This document shows positions 17,628 through 24,889 of a stretch of DNA of 64,000 bases, piece after piece (the first letter of the stretch is position 1; each line of letters starts with the position of its first letter). The translations under genes were made by a program, and so were the position numbers. The notes below the pieces were generated by a model that was given only the letters and a program-made list of their open reading frames with translations, was not told the origin of the DNA and did not search any database. The DNA is from CAVRJC01 sp963721435 (lineage in GTDB: Bacteria; Actinomycetota; Acidimicrobiia; IMCC26256; DASPTH01), in contig CAVRJC010000004.1 of assembly GCA_963721435.1 (NCBI GenBank), positions 124,001-188,000 of the forward strand, written 5' to 3'.

Positions 17628-17723
17628 ATGATCAACATGGGACCCTGGAGGTGCGCAGCCGCTAGTGGGCTGAGCTGGACCCGTGTTGCGGAGTTCAACC
17701 TGCCGCACCACCATCGGGAATGA
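17628..17723 (+). CDS. Small ORF (31 aa) with a perfect Shine-Dalgarno site
   Basis: AAAGGAGGT at 17606-17614 matches the anti-Shine-Dalgarno completely. Two overlapping ATGs follow. The one at 17624 reads MHDQHGTLEVRSR and stops at 17665. The one at 17628 reads MINMGPWRCAAAS and continues to a stop at 17723, ending FNLPHHHRE. The segment is less GC-rich than its surroundings and its codons are not GC3-biased, so it stands apart from ordinary genes here. It could be a leader peptide, a short conserved protein or part of a structured RNA. Confidence 0.4.
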   Translation: MINMGPWRCAAASGLSWTRVAEFNLPHHHRE

Positions 17724-17782
17724 GGAGGAGTTGGTCCCCCCTCCGGCACGTCGTCCGATGGGTCTTTCCAGCAATGGGTTTC

Positions 17783-17810
17783 GAGAGGGCGCCCTTCGGG
17801 GCGCTCTCTC
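17783..17810 (+). terminator. Strong UUCG-loop hairpin
   Basis: A 12-bp stem (17783-17794 with 17799-17810, one G-U pair) closes a TTCG tetraloop. It lies 60 bases after the small ORF and 28 bases before the next gene. There is no T-run after it, which is common for high-GC actinobacterial terminators. It could instead be the 3' stem of a small RNA. Confidence 0.65.
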
Positions 17811-17837
17811 GCGTTCGCCCGAGTTAGCGTTCCCCGT

Positions 17838-18050
17838 ATGAGCAGACCCGCGCGGTTCGAGGACTTCCGGTTTCTGGGCGACAAGCGCAAGCAGGTCGTC
17901 TACGACCTCGACCGCGACGACGCCGAGACACAGTCACGCGTCGCCGAGCTCATCGCGTCGGAGCGGTTCGCGGCGTTCGGGCCCGACACGCTCGCCGAGG
18001 CGCGCAACCGCGGCTATCGGCCGTTCCGATCCGCCCACGACGAGGGCTGA
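17838..18050 (+). CDS. Small hypothetical protein (70 aa)
   Basis: ATG 17838, 70 residues, charged and soluble: RFEDFRFLGDKRKQVVYDL and a tail RNRGYRPFRSAHDEG. No motif recognised. GC-rich codon positions suggest it is a real gene. It is convergent with the DUF1802 gene 7 bases away. Confidence 0.6.
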   Translation: MSRPARFEDFRFLGDKRKQVVYDLDRDDAETQSRVAELIASERFAAFGPDTLAEARNRGYRPFRSAHDEG

Positions 18051-18056
18051 GGCGCT

Positions 18057-18638
18057 TCAGGCGACAGGGGCGAGCGCAGGCAGGGCAACGAGTGCGCCCT
18101 TGAGGCGGCCCTCGAACGCGACGTCGGACAGTGCCGGCTCGCTCGGCACCGACGCCGGGTCGTCGGGGAGCCCCTCGAGCTCGACCCAGCTGGTGCAGCC
18201 ACCGTACGCATCGTTCCACGGCACCGTGATCGGCTCGAGGAGCCGGTGCACCCGGAGGACGAGCACCCACAGCGGATCGCGGCGCTTCCAGCCCAACCGC
18301 GACTGCGCGTATTCGGGCGTCCAGATCAACTTCGACGCGAGGGCGTCGAGCTGCTCGGGCTCCGTGATCTCGGCTGCGTGATCGACGTCGGCCCATCCGT
18401 CGATACGGATCGGCTGGCCGATTGGAGCCGCCGACGCGAGGTCGATCCAGTGCCGGTACGGTTCCTTCAAGAGCTCCGGCTTCTGGTGCTCGGCGGTCGG
18501 GTACAGCCAGAACCGGGTGGACTGCAGGTCGAAGTGCCGACCGCCCTCGTGCAAGCCGCCCTTGCGCACATCGATGATCTGCTCACCCTCGAGCAGCGCG
18601 TGGACGATGACCGCCCATTCCTTGCACGCAGTAGCCAC
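18057..18638 (-). CDS. DUF1802 family protein
   Basis: 193 residues. It opens ACKEWAVIVHALLEGEQIID, then VRKGGLHEGGRHFDLQSTRF and WLYPTAEHQKPELLK, the hallmarks of DUF1802, a family of unknown biochemical role found in cyanobacteria, firmicutes and actinobacteria. The gene is intact and monocistronic by spacing; the start at 18638 lies 21 bases from the divergent hydrolase gene. Confidence 0.85.
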   Translation of the reverse strand: MATACKEWAVIVHALLEGEQIIDVRKGGLHEGGRHFDLQSTRFWLYPTAEHQKPELLKEPYRHWIDLASAAPIGQPIRIDGWADVDHAAEITEPEQLDALASKLIWTPEYAQSRLGWKRRDPLWVLVLRVHRLLEPITVPWNDAYGGCTSWVELEGLPDDPASVPSEPALSDVAFEGRLKGALVALPALAPVA

Positions 18639-18658
18639 GCATCCACAATAGGCGGCTC

Positions 18659-19406
18659 ATGGACGACACGATCCTCTCACTCGGCGGACTGCGGCTCTCC
18701 GCGCACCTCGCGACACCTCCGCCGCCCGGGCGCGCGCAGGGGCTCGTGGTGTGCCACGGCTTCCCGAACGGCCCGCGCGGCGCGGCGACGGTGGGCACGA
18801 CGTACGCGGACCTCGCCGACCGCCTCGCGCGCGACTCGGGGTACGTCGTGCTCACGTTCAACTTCCGTGGCACGGGCACGTCGGAGGGCGACTTCTCGGT
18901 GCGCGGCTGGCTGCACGACCTGCGCGCCGCGGTGCGCACGCTGGCCGAGCGTCCCGATGTGCGCGGCGTCTGGACGGTCGGGTTCGGTCACGGCGCGACG
19001 TTCGCGTTGTGTGAAGCGATGAACGACGACCTCGTCCGCGGCGTCGGCGCCGATCGCGGCCCGTACCAGCCTCGGTGACTGGGTCCGAGATCCCGGTGGT
19101 CTCGTGACCGAGGCGCGCGAGATGGGCATGATCCGCACCGATGGCTATCCGCCCGACACGAGCGCGTGGGGTCGTGAGCTCCAACTGCTCGACGCCGAGC
19201 ATGCGGTGCGCCGTCTCGGCGACCGGCCGTTGCTCATCCTGCACGGTGTCGACGACATCGACGTTCCGGTCGAGGAGGCGCGGGCACTCGCCGCGGCCGC
19301 GGGGCCCAACACCGAAATGCGGCTCGTGTCCGGCGCGGGCCATCACCTGCGTCACGACCCCCGAGCGCTCGCCACGCTCCTCGGCTGGCTCGACCGCCAG
19401 GCCTGA
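18659..19406 (+). CDS. Alpha/beta-hydrolase-fold protein (frameshift near 19051)
   Basis: The N-terminal part has VVCHGFPNGPRGAA (HGFP oxyanion region) and LTFNFRGTGTSEGDFS, typical of the dienelactone-hydrolase/alpha-beta hydrolase clan. The nucleophile elbow reads GFGHG, with Gly where Ser (GFSxG) is expected. One extra C near 19051 breaks the frame. The second part supplies LLILHGVDDIDVPVE (acid region) and GAGHHLRHDP (His). The whole would be about 248 residues. With no Ser nucleophile it may be inactive or a pseudogene. Confidence 0.75.
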
Positions 19407-19474
19407 TTTCGGTTCGCACAAGGCACAGGGGGGGCGCAAGCGGGATTTGACCACCGGCGGGGTAATGACGGGCG

Positions 19475-20392
19475 CTATGCCGGTGTGGTGGCGGCCCGCT
19501 CCCGAGCGCCGTGCAGCACCTCCCACAGGGTGCGGGTGAGGTCGACCTCGGGGGCCCAGCCGGTCGCGTACCGGATCTTCGCTGCGTTGCCGATCAGCAC
19601 CGGGACGTCGACCGGGCGCACGAGTGACGGGTCGACGGCGAGACGGAGCTCGCGCCGCGCCATCGACAGCAACCCGAACGCGATCGCCCGCACCGAGACG
19701 CCGCGGCCGGAGCACACGTTGTAGGCGTCGCCGGGGCTTCCGTGGAGCGCGAGGAGCCGGTACGCGCGCACGACGTCGCGCACGTCGCTCAGGTCGCGCA
19801 CCGGATCGAGGTTCCCGACGGCGAGCTCGTCGGTGCCACCCGTCTCGGCACCGACGATGCGCGCCGCGAGCGCGGGCACGAGGAATCGTGCCGACTGACC
19901 CGGGCCGGTGTGGTTGAACGCGCGCACGAGCAGCACCGGCACCCGCTGGTCCTCCCACGCGCGCAGGGCCACTTCCTCGGCCGCGACCTTGCTCTCCGCG
20001 TACGGCGAGAGCGGGTGTTGCGCGGTCGTCTCACGGATGGGGAGGTCGTCGGCGGCGACCGCGCCGTACTGCTCGGCGCTCCCGACGATGACGACCGCGC
20101 GCACGTTCGTTCCCGCGCACGCGTCGACGACGTGGCGTGTGCCGTCGACGTTCACCCCCGCGACGGCATCGCGTTGGTTCCAAGACTCACCGACATGGGT
20201 GAGCGCGGCGAGGTGATAGACCGCGTCGGGGTGCGCGTCGACGACGCGCTCGCGTACGGCGTCCGCATCGGTGATGTCAGTGGGCTCGGGCCCGTTGCGG
20301 TCGAGCCCGATGACGGTGTCGCCCTCGGCTTCGAGGTGCGCGACGAGGTGGCGGCCGACGAACCCGCTCGCGCCGGTGACGAGCGCGCGCAC
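19475..20392 (-). CDS. NAD-dependent sugar epimerase/reductase (GDP-6-deoxymannose reductase-like)
   Basis: 305-residue extended SDR. MRALVTGASGFVGRHLVAHL is the NAD-binding motif; YHLAALTHVGESW, VGSAEQYGAV and SPYAESKVAAEEVAL give the YxxxK site. RAFNHTGPGQSARFLVPALA resembles GDP-6-deoxy-D-mannose reductase (Rmd). It probably makes a deoxyhexose nucleotide sugar for the envelope glycan. The flippase gene ends 5 bases upstream of its start on the same strand. Confidence 0.8.
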   Translation of the reverse strand: MRALVTGASGFVGRHLVAHLEAEGDTVIGLDRNGPEPTDITDADAVRERVVDAHPDAVYHLAALTHVGESWNQRDAVAGVNVDGTRHVVDACAGTNVRAVVIVGSAEQYGAVAADDLPIRETTAQHPLSPYAESKVAAEEVALRAWEDQRVPVLLVRAFNHTGPGQSARFLVPALAARIVGAETGGTDELAVGNLDPVRDLSDVRDVVRAYRLLALHGSPGDAYNVCSGRGVSVRAIAFGLLSMARRELRLAVDPSLVRPVDVPVLIGNAAKIRYATGWAPEVDLTRTLWEVLHGARERAATTPA

Positions 20393-20396
20393 CGCG

Positions 20397-21743
20397 CTAG
20401 ATCTCGAGCGGTTCGGTTTCGATCTGCTCGACGAGCAGTTCGAGGCTCTCGGGCGTTGCCGTGCTCATGCGGCTCGCGAGCAGCGCTCCCATCATCAGCG
20501 CGGCGATCCCGCAGCCGGCGAGGAACCCGTATTCGATGCGGCGGAACAGCTCGTGGGTGCTGAACGCAGTCACGAGGATGGCGACGACGAGCCCGGAAAG
20601 CCACGCGACGAACGCGCGGGCGTGACCGTGGAGCGCGATCAACGCTTGCGCGAGCGTGAGGGCGAGGATGAAGAACGCACTGCCCGCGCACAACAGCCCG
20701 AGATCCACCCACTCGAGGTTGAACTGGTTGCCGAACAGGATCTTGCCGACGGTCGGCCCGACGGTGACACCACCGACGATCCCGAGGACGCCCACGCCGA
20801 TCACGATGAGCACCAGCTTGCGCAGGCCACTGCGGAAGTCGTCGATGCGACCGGCGCCGGCGAGCCCCGCCAGCTTCGGTAACAGCGCGGCCTGCACCGC
20901 CTGGAACAGGAGGATCGGGATCCGCGCGATGAAGAAGCCCACGATGAAGTCGGCGACCATCTTCCGCTCGGCGGGGCCCTGGGCGAGCACGATCCCGCCG
21001 AGGGCGGCCGAGTAGCTCAGGGCCTGGGCGGTGAGGGACCCGAGCAGCAGGTAGGTGAGGTTGGTGGACAGCTCGGACCACTGGGCCTCGGGCCCGGGCG
21101 GCATGAGCCCGTGCTGGCCGCGCAGGGAGACCAGCACCGCCAGGATGGGTGGGACCGCGAGCGCGAGGCCGTACCAGAGCAGGTTGTCGACACCGAGCGC
21201 GACGAGCGCGATCAGCGGGATCATGCGGATGATGCCCTCGCTCCCGAGGATCATCCCGTAGGGCCCGAAGCGCCCGTTGCCCGAGAAGGCGCCCTTCACC
21301 AGGAACTGCACCGCGTACGTCGCGAGCCCGATCAGGAAGCACGCGAGCAGCACTGTCTGGCCGTGGAACATGCGCTCGACGAGCGGGAAGACGAACGCCC
21401 ACACGAGCGTGAAGACGATCAGCCCTCCGGTGAGCGCGGCGCTGGCCCACGCGGCCTTGCGGATGACGGGACCGCCGCCCTCGCCGTTCGCGCGGCGGTG
21501 CGCGACCGCGCGCCCGACCTCTTGCTCCAGCGGGAGGAAGAACCCGGGCGCGACGATGAACAACAGGATCCAGAGGCCGTTCAGCGCGGCGTAGTCGGTC
21601 TTGGAGAGACCGCGGAACGCGAGGATCTGGAATCCGTACGCGGTGATCCCGGAGATGATGAGACCCAGGCCGACCGCGTAGGTTCCCTCGGGCACCGGGA
21701 GCTTGCGAGCCGCCTCGATCATGCGTTGTGCGCGCTGGGACAT
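20397..21743 (-). CDS. Polysaccharide flippase-like membrane protein
   Basis: 448 residues from ATG 21743 with about 12 to 14 hydrophobic helices (ILLFIVAPGFFLPLEQEV, LACFLIGLATYAVQFLVKGA and others). Spacing and sequence resemble Wzx/MATE-like polysaccharide transporters that flip lipid-linked glycans. It is followed closely by the sugar reductase. Substrate unknown. Confidence 0.82.
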   Translation of the reverse strand: MSQRAQRMIEAARKLPVPEGTYAVGLGLIISGITAYGFQILAFRGLSKTDYAALNGLWILLFIVAPGFFLPLEQEVGRAVAHRRANGEGGGPVIRKAAWASAALTGGLIVFTLVWAFVFPLVERMFHGQTVLLACFLIGLATYAVQFLVKGAFSGNGRFGPYGMILGSEGIIRMIPLIALVALGVDNLLWYGLALAVPPILAVLVSLRGQHGLMPPGPEAQWSELSTNLTYLLLGSLTAQALSYSAALGGIVLAQGPAERKMVADFIVGFFIARIPILLFQAVQAALLPKLAGLAGAGRIDDFRSGLRKLVLIVIGVGVLGIVGGVTVGPTVGKILFGNQFNLEWVDLGLLCAGSAFFILALTLAQALIALHGHARAFVAWLSGLVVAILVTAFSTHELFRRIEYGFLAGCGIAALMMGALLASRMSTATPESLELLVEQIETEPLEI

Positions 21744-21877
21744 GCTCGTGGGTTCTCTTCCGGGGTCTCTGGCCCCTGCTCGTTGTCGAGCGTCGAAGAG
21801 CATACCGGGGCTATCGGCACAGACCGGGTACGGAGTGAGTGCAGGTCGCGTGCGAGGATTGGGGCATCAGTACCCGG

Positions 21878-21955
21878 ATGTTGCTCATCCTCGCGGCCAT
21901 CACCGGAGTGGCCATCCTCGCTGCTGGCGCGATCCAGATCCTGCTGGCGCGATGA
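21878..21955 (+). CDS. Possible 25-residue membrane peptide
   Basis: ATG 21878 to TGA 21955 encodes one hydrophobic helix (MLLILAAITGVAILAAGAIQ and a short LLAR end). It lies in the 225-base gap between the flippase and lpd, 14 bases before the lpd frame opens. A short repeat (ctgctggcgcgat, twice) ends it. No clear Shine-Dalgarno site is seen, so it could be chance. Confidence 0.3.
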   Translation: MLLILAAITGVAILAAGAIQILLAR

Positions 21956-21968
21956 TCTGTCGAGCGGA

Positions 21969-23390
21969 TTGAGGCAGGAGGCGATTGCTCTGGGTGAGAA
22001 TTTCGACATCGTGGTCCTCGGTGGGGGGCCGGCTGGGTACGCGACCGCGCTGTACGGAGCTGCGGCGGGCCTGAACATCGCGATGGTGGAAGATCGCCGC
22101 GTGGGTGGCACGTGCCTGCACCGGGGCTGCATCCCGGCCAAGGAGCTCCTGCAGACCGCGGAGGTCCTGCGTACGGTGCAGCGGGCGTCCGAGTACGGGA
22201 TCGAGGTGGGTGCGCCGTCGCTGGACCTGGAGCAGGCGCAGGTGCGCAAGCGCATGGTCGTCGACCGGGTCACGAAGGGTCTCGAGGGGCTGCTGTCGGG
22301 CCGCAAGGTGACGGTCGTCATCGGGCGCGGCGAGCTCGTCGACGCGCACACGGTGCGGGTCACGCCAAGTGGAGGCGAGGCGGGCACCGAGGTCACGACG
22401 CTGACCGGCGCCAACGTCGTGATCGCGACGGGTTCGGAAGCGCGGTCGTTGCCGGGTCTCGATTTCGACGGCACGCGCATCCTGTCGTCGGATCACGTGC
22501 TCGAGCTCGCGGCGCTGCCGGCGCGGGTCGCGATCATCGGCGGTGGTGTCGTGGGGTGTGAGTTCGCGTCGATGCTCGTCGACATGGGGAGCGCGGTCAC
22601 GATCATCGAGGCGTTGCCGCGCATCCTCGCCGGCACGGATGTCGATGCGGGGAAGGTGGTGGCGCGGTCGTTCCGCAAGCGCGGGGTGAACGTGCACACC
22701 GACGCGCGCGTCACGGGGATCGAAGGCGTGAGCGAGCTGGTGATCTCGTGGGAGGCGGGTGGGCGCTCGCACTCGGAGAGCGTCGACGTCGTGATCGTGA
22801 GCGTCGGGCGGGCGCCGAGCACTGCGGGGATCGGGCTCGACGCGGCCGGCGTGGAGGTGGACGCGCGCGGGTTCGTCGTGGTCGACGGCAACATGCGCAC
22901 GAACGTCGAGGGCGTGTACGCGGCCGGTGACGTCGTCGACACGCCGGCGCTCGCGCACGTGGGGTTCTCGGAGGCGATCGTGCTGGTGAAGACGATCCTC
23001 GGCGAGGCGGCGGTGCCCGTCGACTACGAGAAGGTCCCGTGGCTGATCTACACGCACCCCGAGGTGGCGTTCTGCGGGCTCACCGAGGAGCAGGCACGCG
23101 AGCGCTTCGGTGAGGTCGAGGTGTCGACGCAGCACTTCGGTGGTGACGCGCGTGCGGTGATCATCGGCGAGACCGACGGGCTCGTGAAGCTCGTGTCGAC
23201 GCCGGACGGCACGCTCGTCGGCGCGCACGTGGCCGGCCCGTGGGCGACGGAGCTCCTCGGGGAGGGGTACTTGTCGGTGAACTGGGAGGCCAACGCCGCG
23301 GATCTCGCGGCGTTGGTGCACCCGCACCCGACCCTGGGCGAGATGATCGGCGAGGCCGCGATGGCGCTGACCGGCCGGAGGCTGCACTGA
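21969..23390 (+). CDS. lpdA: Dihydrolipoyl dehydrogenase
   Basis: FAD disulfide reductase (E3) that reoxidises dihydrolipoamide on the E2 of 2-oxoacid dehydrogenases. About 473 residues. FDIVVLGGGPAGYATALYGA binds FAD; GGTCLHRGCIPAKELL holds the redox Cys pair; VAIIGGGVVGCEFASMLVDM binds NAD; GVYAAGDVVDTPALAH and HPHPTLGEMIGEAAM (His-Glu pair) complete the set. The start is unclear: TTG 21969 is the outer choice, but AGGAGG at 21976-21981 fits a CTG start at 21990. Followed by E2 and lipoylation genes. Confidence 0.93.
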   Translation: MRQEAIALGENFDIVVLGGGPAGYATALYGAAAGLNIAMVEDRRVGGTCLHRGCIPAKELLQTAEVLRTVQRASEYGIEVGAPSLDLEQAQVRKRMVVDRVTKGLEGLLSGRKVTVVIGRGELVDAHTVRVTPSGGEAGTEVTTLTGANVVIATGSEARSLPGLDFDGTRILSSDHVLELAALPARVAIIGGGVVGCEFASMLVDMGSAVTIIEALPRILAGTDVDAGKVVARSFRKRGVNVHTDARVTGIEGVSELVISWEAGGRSHSESVDVVIVSVGRAPSTAGIGLDAAGVEVDARGFVVVDGNMRTNVEGVYAAGDVVDTPALAHVGFSEAIVLVKTILGEAAVPVDYEKVPWLIYTHPEVAFCGLTEEQARERFGEVEVSTQHFGGDARAVIIGETDGLVKLVSTPDGTLVGAHVAGPWATELLGEGYLSVNWEANAADLAALVHPHPTLGEMIGEAAMALTGRRLH

Positions 23391-23434
23391 TGACTGCCCG
23401 AACCGCGCGGGGGACCTGACATGGAGGAAATCGC

Positions 23435-24889
23435 TTGGACGTGACGATGCCCCAACTGGGGGAGACGGTCACGGAGGGCACGATCACCCGATGGCTCAAG
23501 CAGGTCGGTGATCGAGTCGAGGCCGACGAGCCGCTGTTCGAGGTGTCGACCGACAAGGTCGACTCCGAGGTGCCCGCGCCCGTCGGCGGGGTGATCACCG
23601 AGATCCTGGTGCCCGAAGGCGAGACCGTCGAAGTCGGCACCCGTTTGGCGGTGTTGGGCGACGAGCTTTCGGCTCCGCCCGAGGTCGCGCCGGACGTGCC
23701 TCACGCCCTTCCGGAGACGCCTGTTCCGGCTCCGCCCGAGGTCGCGCCGGACGTGCCGCACGCGGCCGGCACGGAGACAACCGCGGCGCCTGTGGTTCCG
23801 GCACCCGAGCCCGAGCCGGTTTCGGCTCCGCCCGAGGTCGCGCCCGAGGTGTCAGACGCGGCCGGCACGGCGACGGCCGCAGCGCCCGCTGCTCCTCCTT
23901 CTGATCTGGATCGGTTGAATCCGCCGTTGACGTCACCGATCGTGCGGCGGCTGGTCGCGGAGCGCGGCCTCGACGCCCGTTCGATCCAGGGCAGCGGCCC
24001 CGGGGGTCGCCTCACCCGGAAGGACGTGCTCGACGCGGCACCTGTCTCCGCTCCGCCCGCGGCTGCGCCGGACGTGTCAGACGCGACCGGCACGGTGACG
24101 GCCGCAGCGCCTGTGCCAGAAAGAACCGTGACGCCGGAAAGGCCGGCGCCGTTGCCGGCGGGGGTGCCGGGGGTCAGGGATGAGGTGATCCCGTTCGACA
24201 ACATCCGGCGGCGCACGGCCGAGCACATGGTGCGGTCGAAGGCGACGAGCGCGCACGTGTACACGTCGGTCGAAGTCGACTTCGAGCGCATCGAACGCGT
24301 CCGGCGCGCGCACCAGGCCGAGTGGAAGGCGCAGGAGGGCTTCTCGCTCACCTACCTGCCGTTCGTCGCGCGCGCGTTCTGTGACGCGGTGCGCGACTTC
24401 CCGAAGGTCAACGCGAGTGTCGGTGACAACGCGCTGATCGTGCACCGCGACGTGAACCTGTGTGTCGCGGTCGACCTCGACTTCGAAGGCCTCGTCGCAC
24501 CGGTGATCCGCGGCGTCGACGGCAAGCGCCTGCGGCTCATCTCGCGTGAGGTGCACGACCTCGCCGCGCGGGCGCGCACGCGTCAGCTCATGCCCGACGA
24601 CGTGGTCGGTGGCACGTTCACCGTGACCAATCCCGGTCCGTTCGGCACGTTCATGACGTTGGCGATCATCAACCAGCCCCAGGTCGCGATCCTCTCGACC
24701 GACGGCATCAAGAAGCGGCCGGTCGTGATCACCACAGCCGACGGCGACGACACGATCGCGATCCGCCACACCGGCATGCTCGTGCTCACGTGGGATCACC
24801 GGGCGTTCGACGGTGGCTACGCAGCCGCGTTCCTCGGCGCGATGAAAGAAGTGCTCGAGCAACGCGACTGGGAGGCCGAGCTCGATTGA
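23435..24889 (+). CDS. sucB: E2 dihydrolipoamide acyltransferase (2-oxoglutarate/pyruvate dehydrogenase complex)
   Basis: 484 residues. TTG start at 23435, 7 bases after GGAGG. One lipoyl domain (residues 1-75, lipoyl Lys41 in STDKVDS), a long Ala/Pro linker, a peripheral-subunit-binding domain (about 164-200, SPIVRRLVAERGLDARSIQG) and the catalytic domain (about 250-484) with TWDHRAFDGG (HxxxDG). Whether the acyl group is succinyl or acetyl is not settled here. The following lipB-lipA fusion overlaps by one base and supplies the lipoyl group. Confidence 0.9.
   Translation: MDVTMPQLGETVTEGTITRWLKQVGDRVEADEPLFEVSTDKVDSEVPAPVGGVITEILVPEGETVEVGTRLAVLGDELSAPPEVAPDVPHALPETPVPAPPEVAPDVPHAAGTETTAAPVVPAPEPEPVSAPPEVAPEVSDAAGTATAAAPAAPPSDLDRLNPPLTSPIVRRLVAERGLDARSIQGSGPGGRLTRKDVLDAAPVSAPPAAAPDVSDATGTVTAAAPVPERTVTPERPAPLPAGVPGVRDEVIPFDNIRRRTAEHMVRSKATSAHVYTSVEVDFERIERVRRAHQAEWKAQEGFSLTYLPFVARAFCDAVRDFPKVNASVGDNALIVHRDVNLCVAVDLDFEGLVAPVIRGVDGKRLRLISREVHDLAARARTRQLMPDDVVGGTFTVTNPGPFGTFMTLAIINQPQVAILSTDGIKKRPVVITTADGDDTIAIRHTGMLVLTWDHRAFDGGYAAAFLGAMKEVLEQRDWEAELD
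23669..24118 (+). repeat. Ala/Pro linker repeats in the E2 gene
   Basis: Four copies of a unit close to SAPPEVAPDVPHAAGT occur at residues 79, 98, 130 and 205. The first three precede the subunit-binding domain and the fourth follows it, so the same repeat flanks the domain on both sides. The DNA of copies one and two is nearly identical. Confidence 0.85.

Noticed and set aside
21900..23387. Long antisense frame opposite lpd (and another, 24817-26442, opposite the LipB-LipA fusion)
   Set aside because: Arg/His-rich shadow frames; the sense genes have complete active sites.
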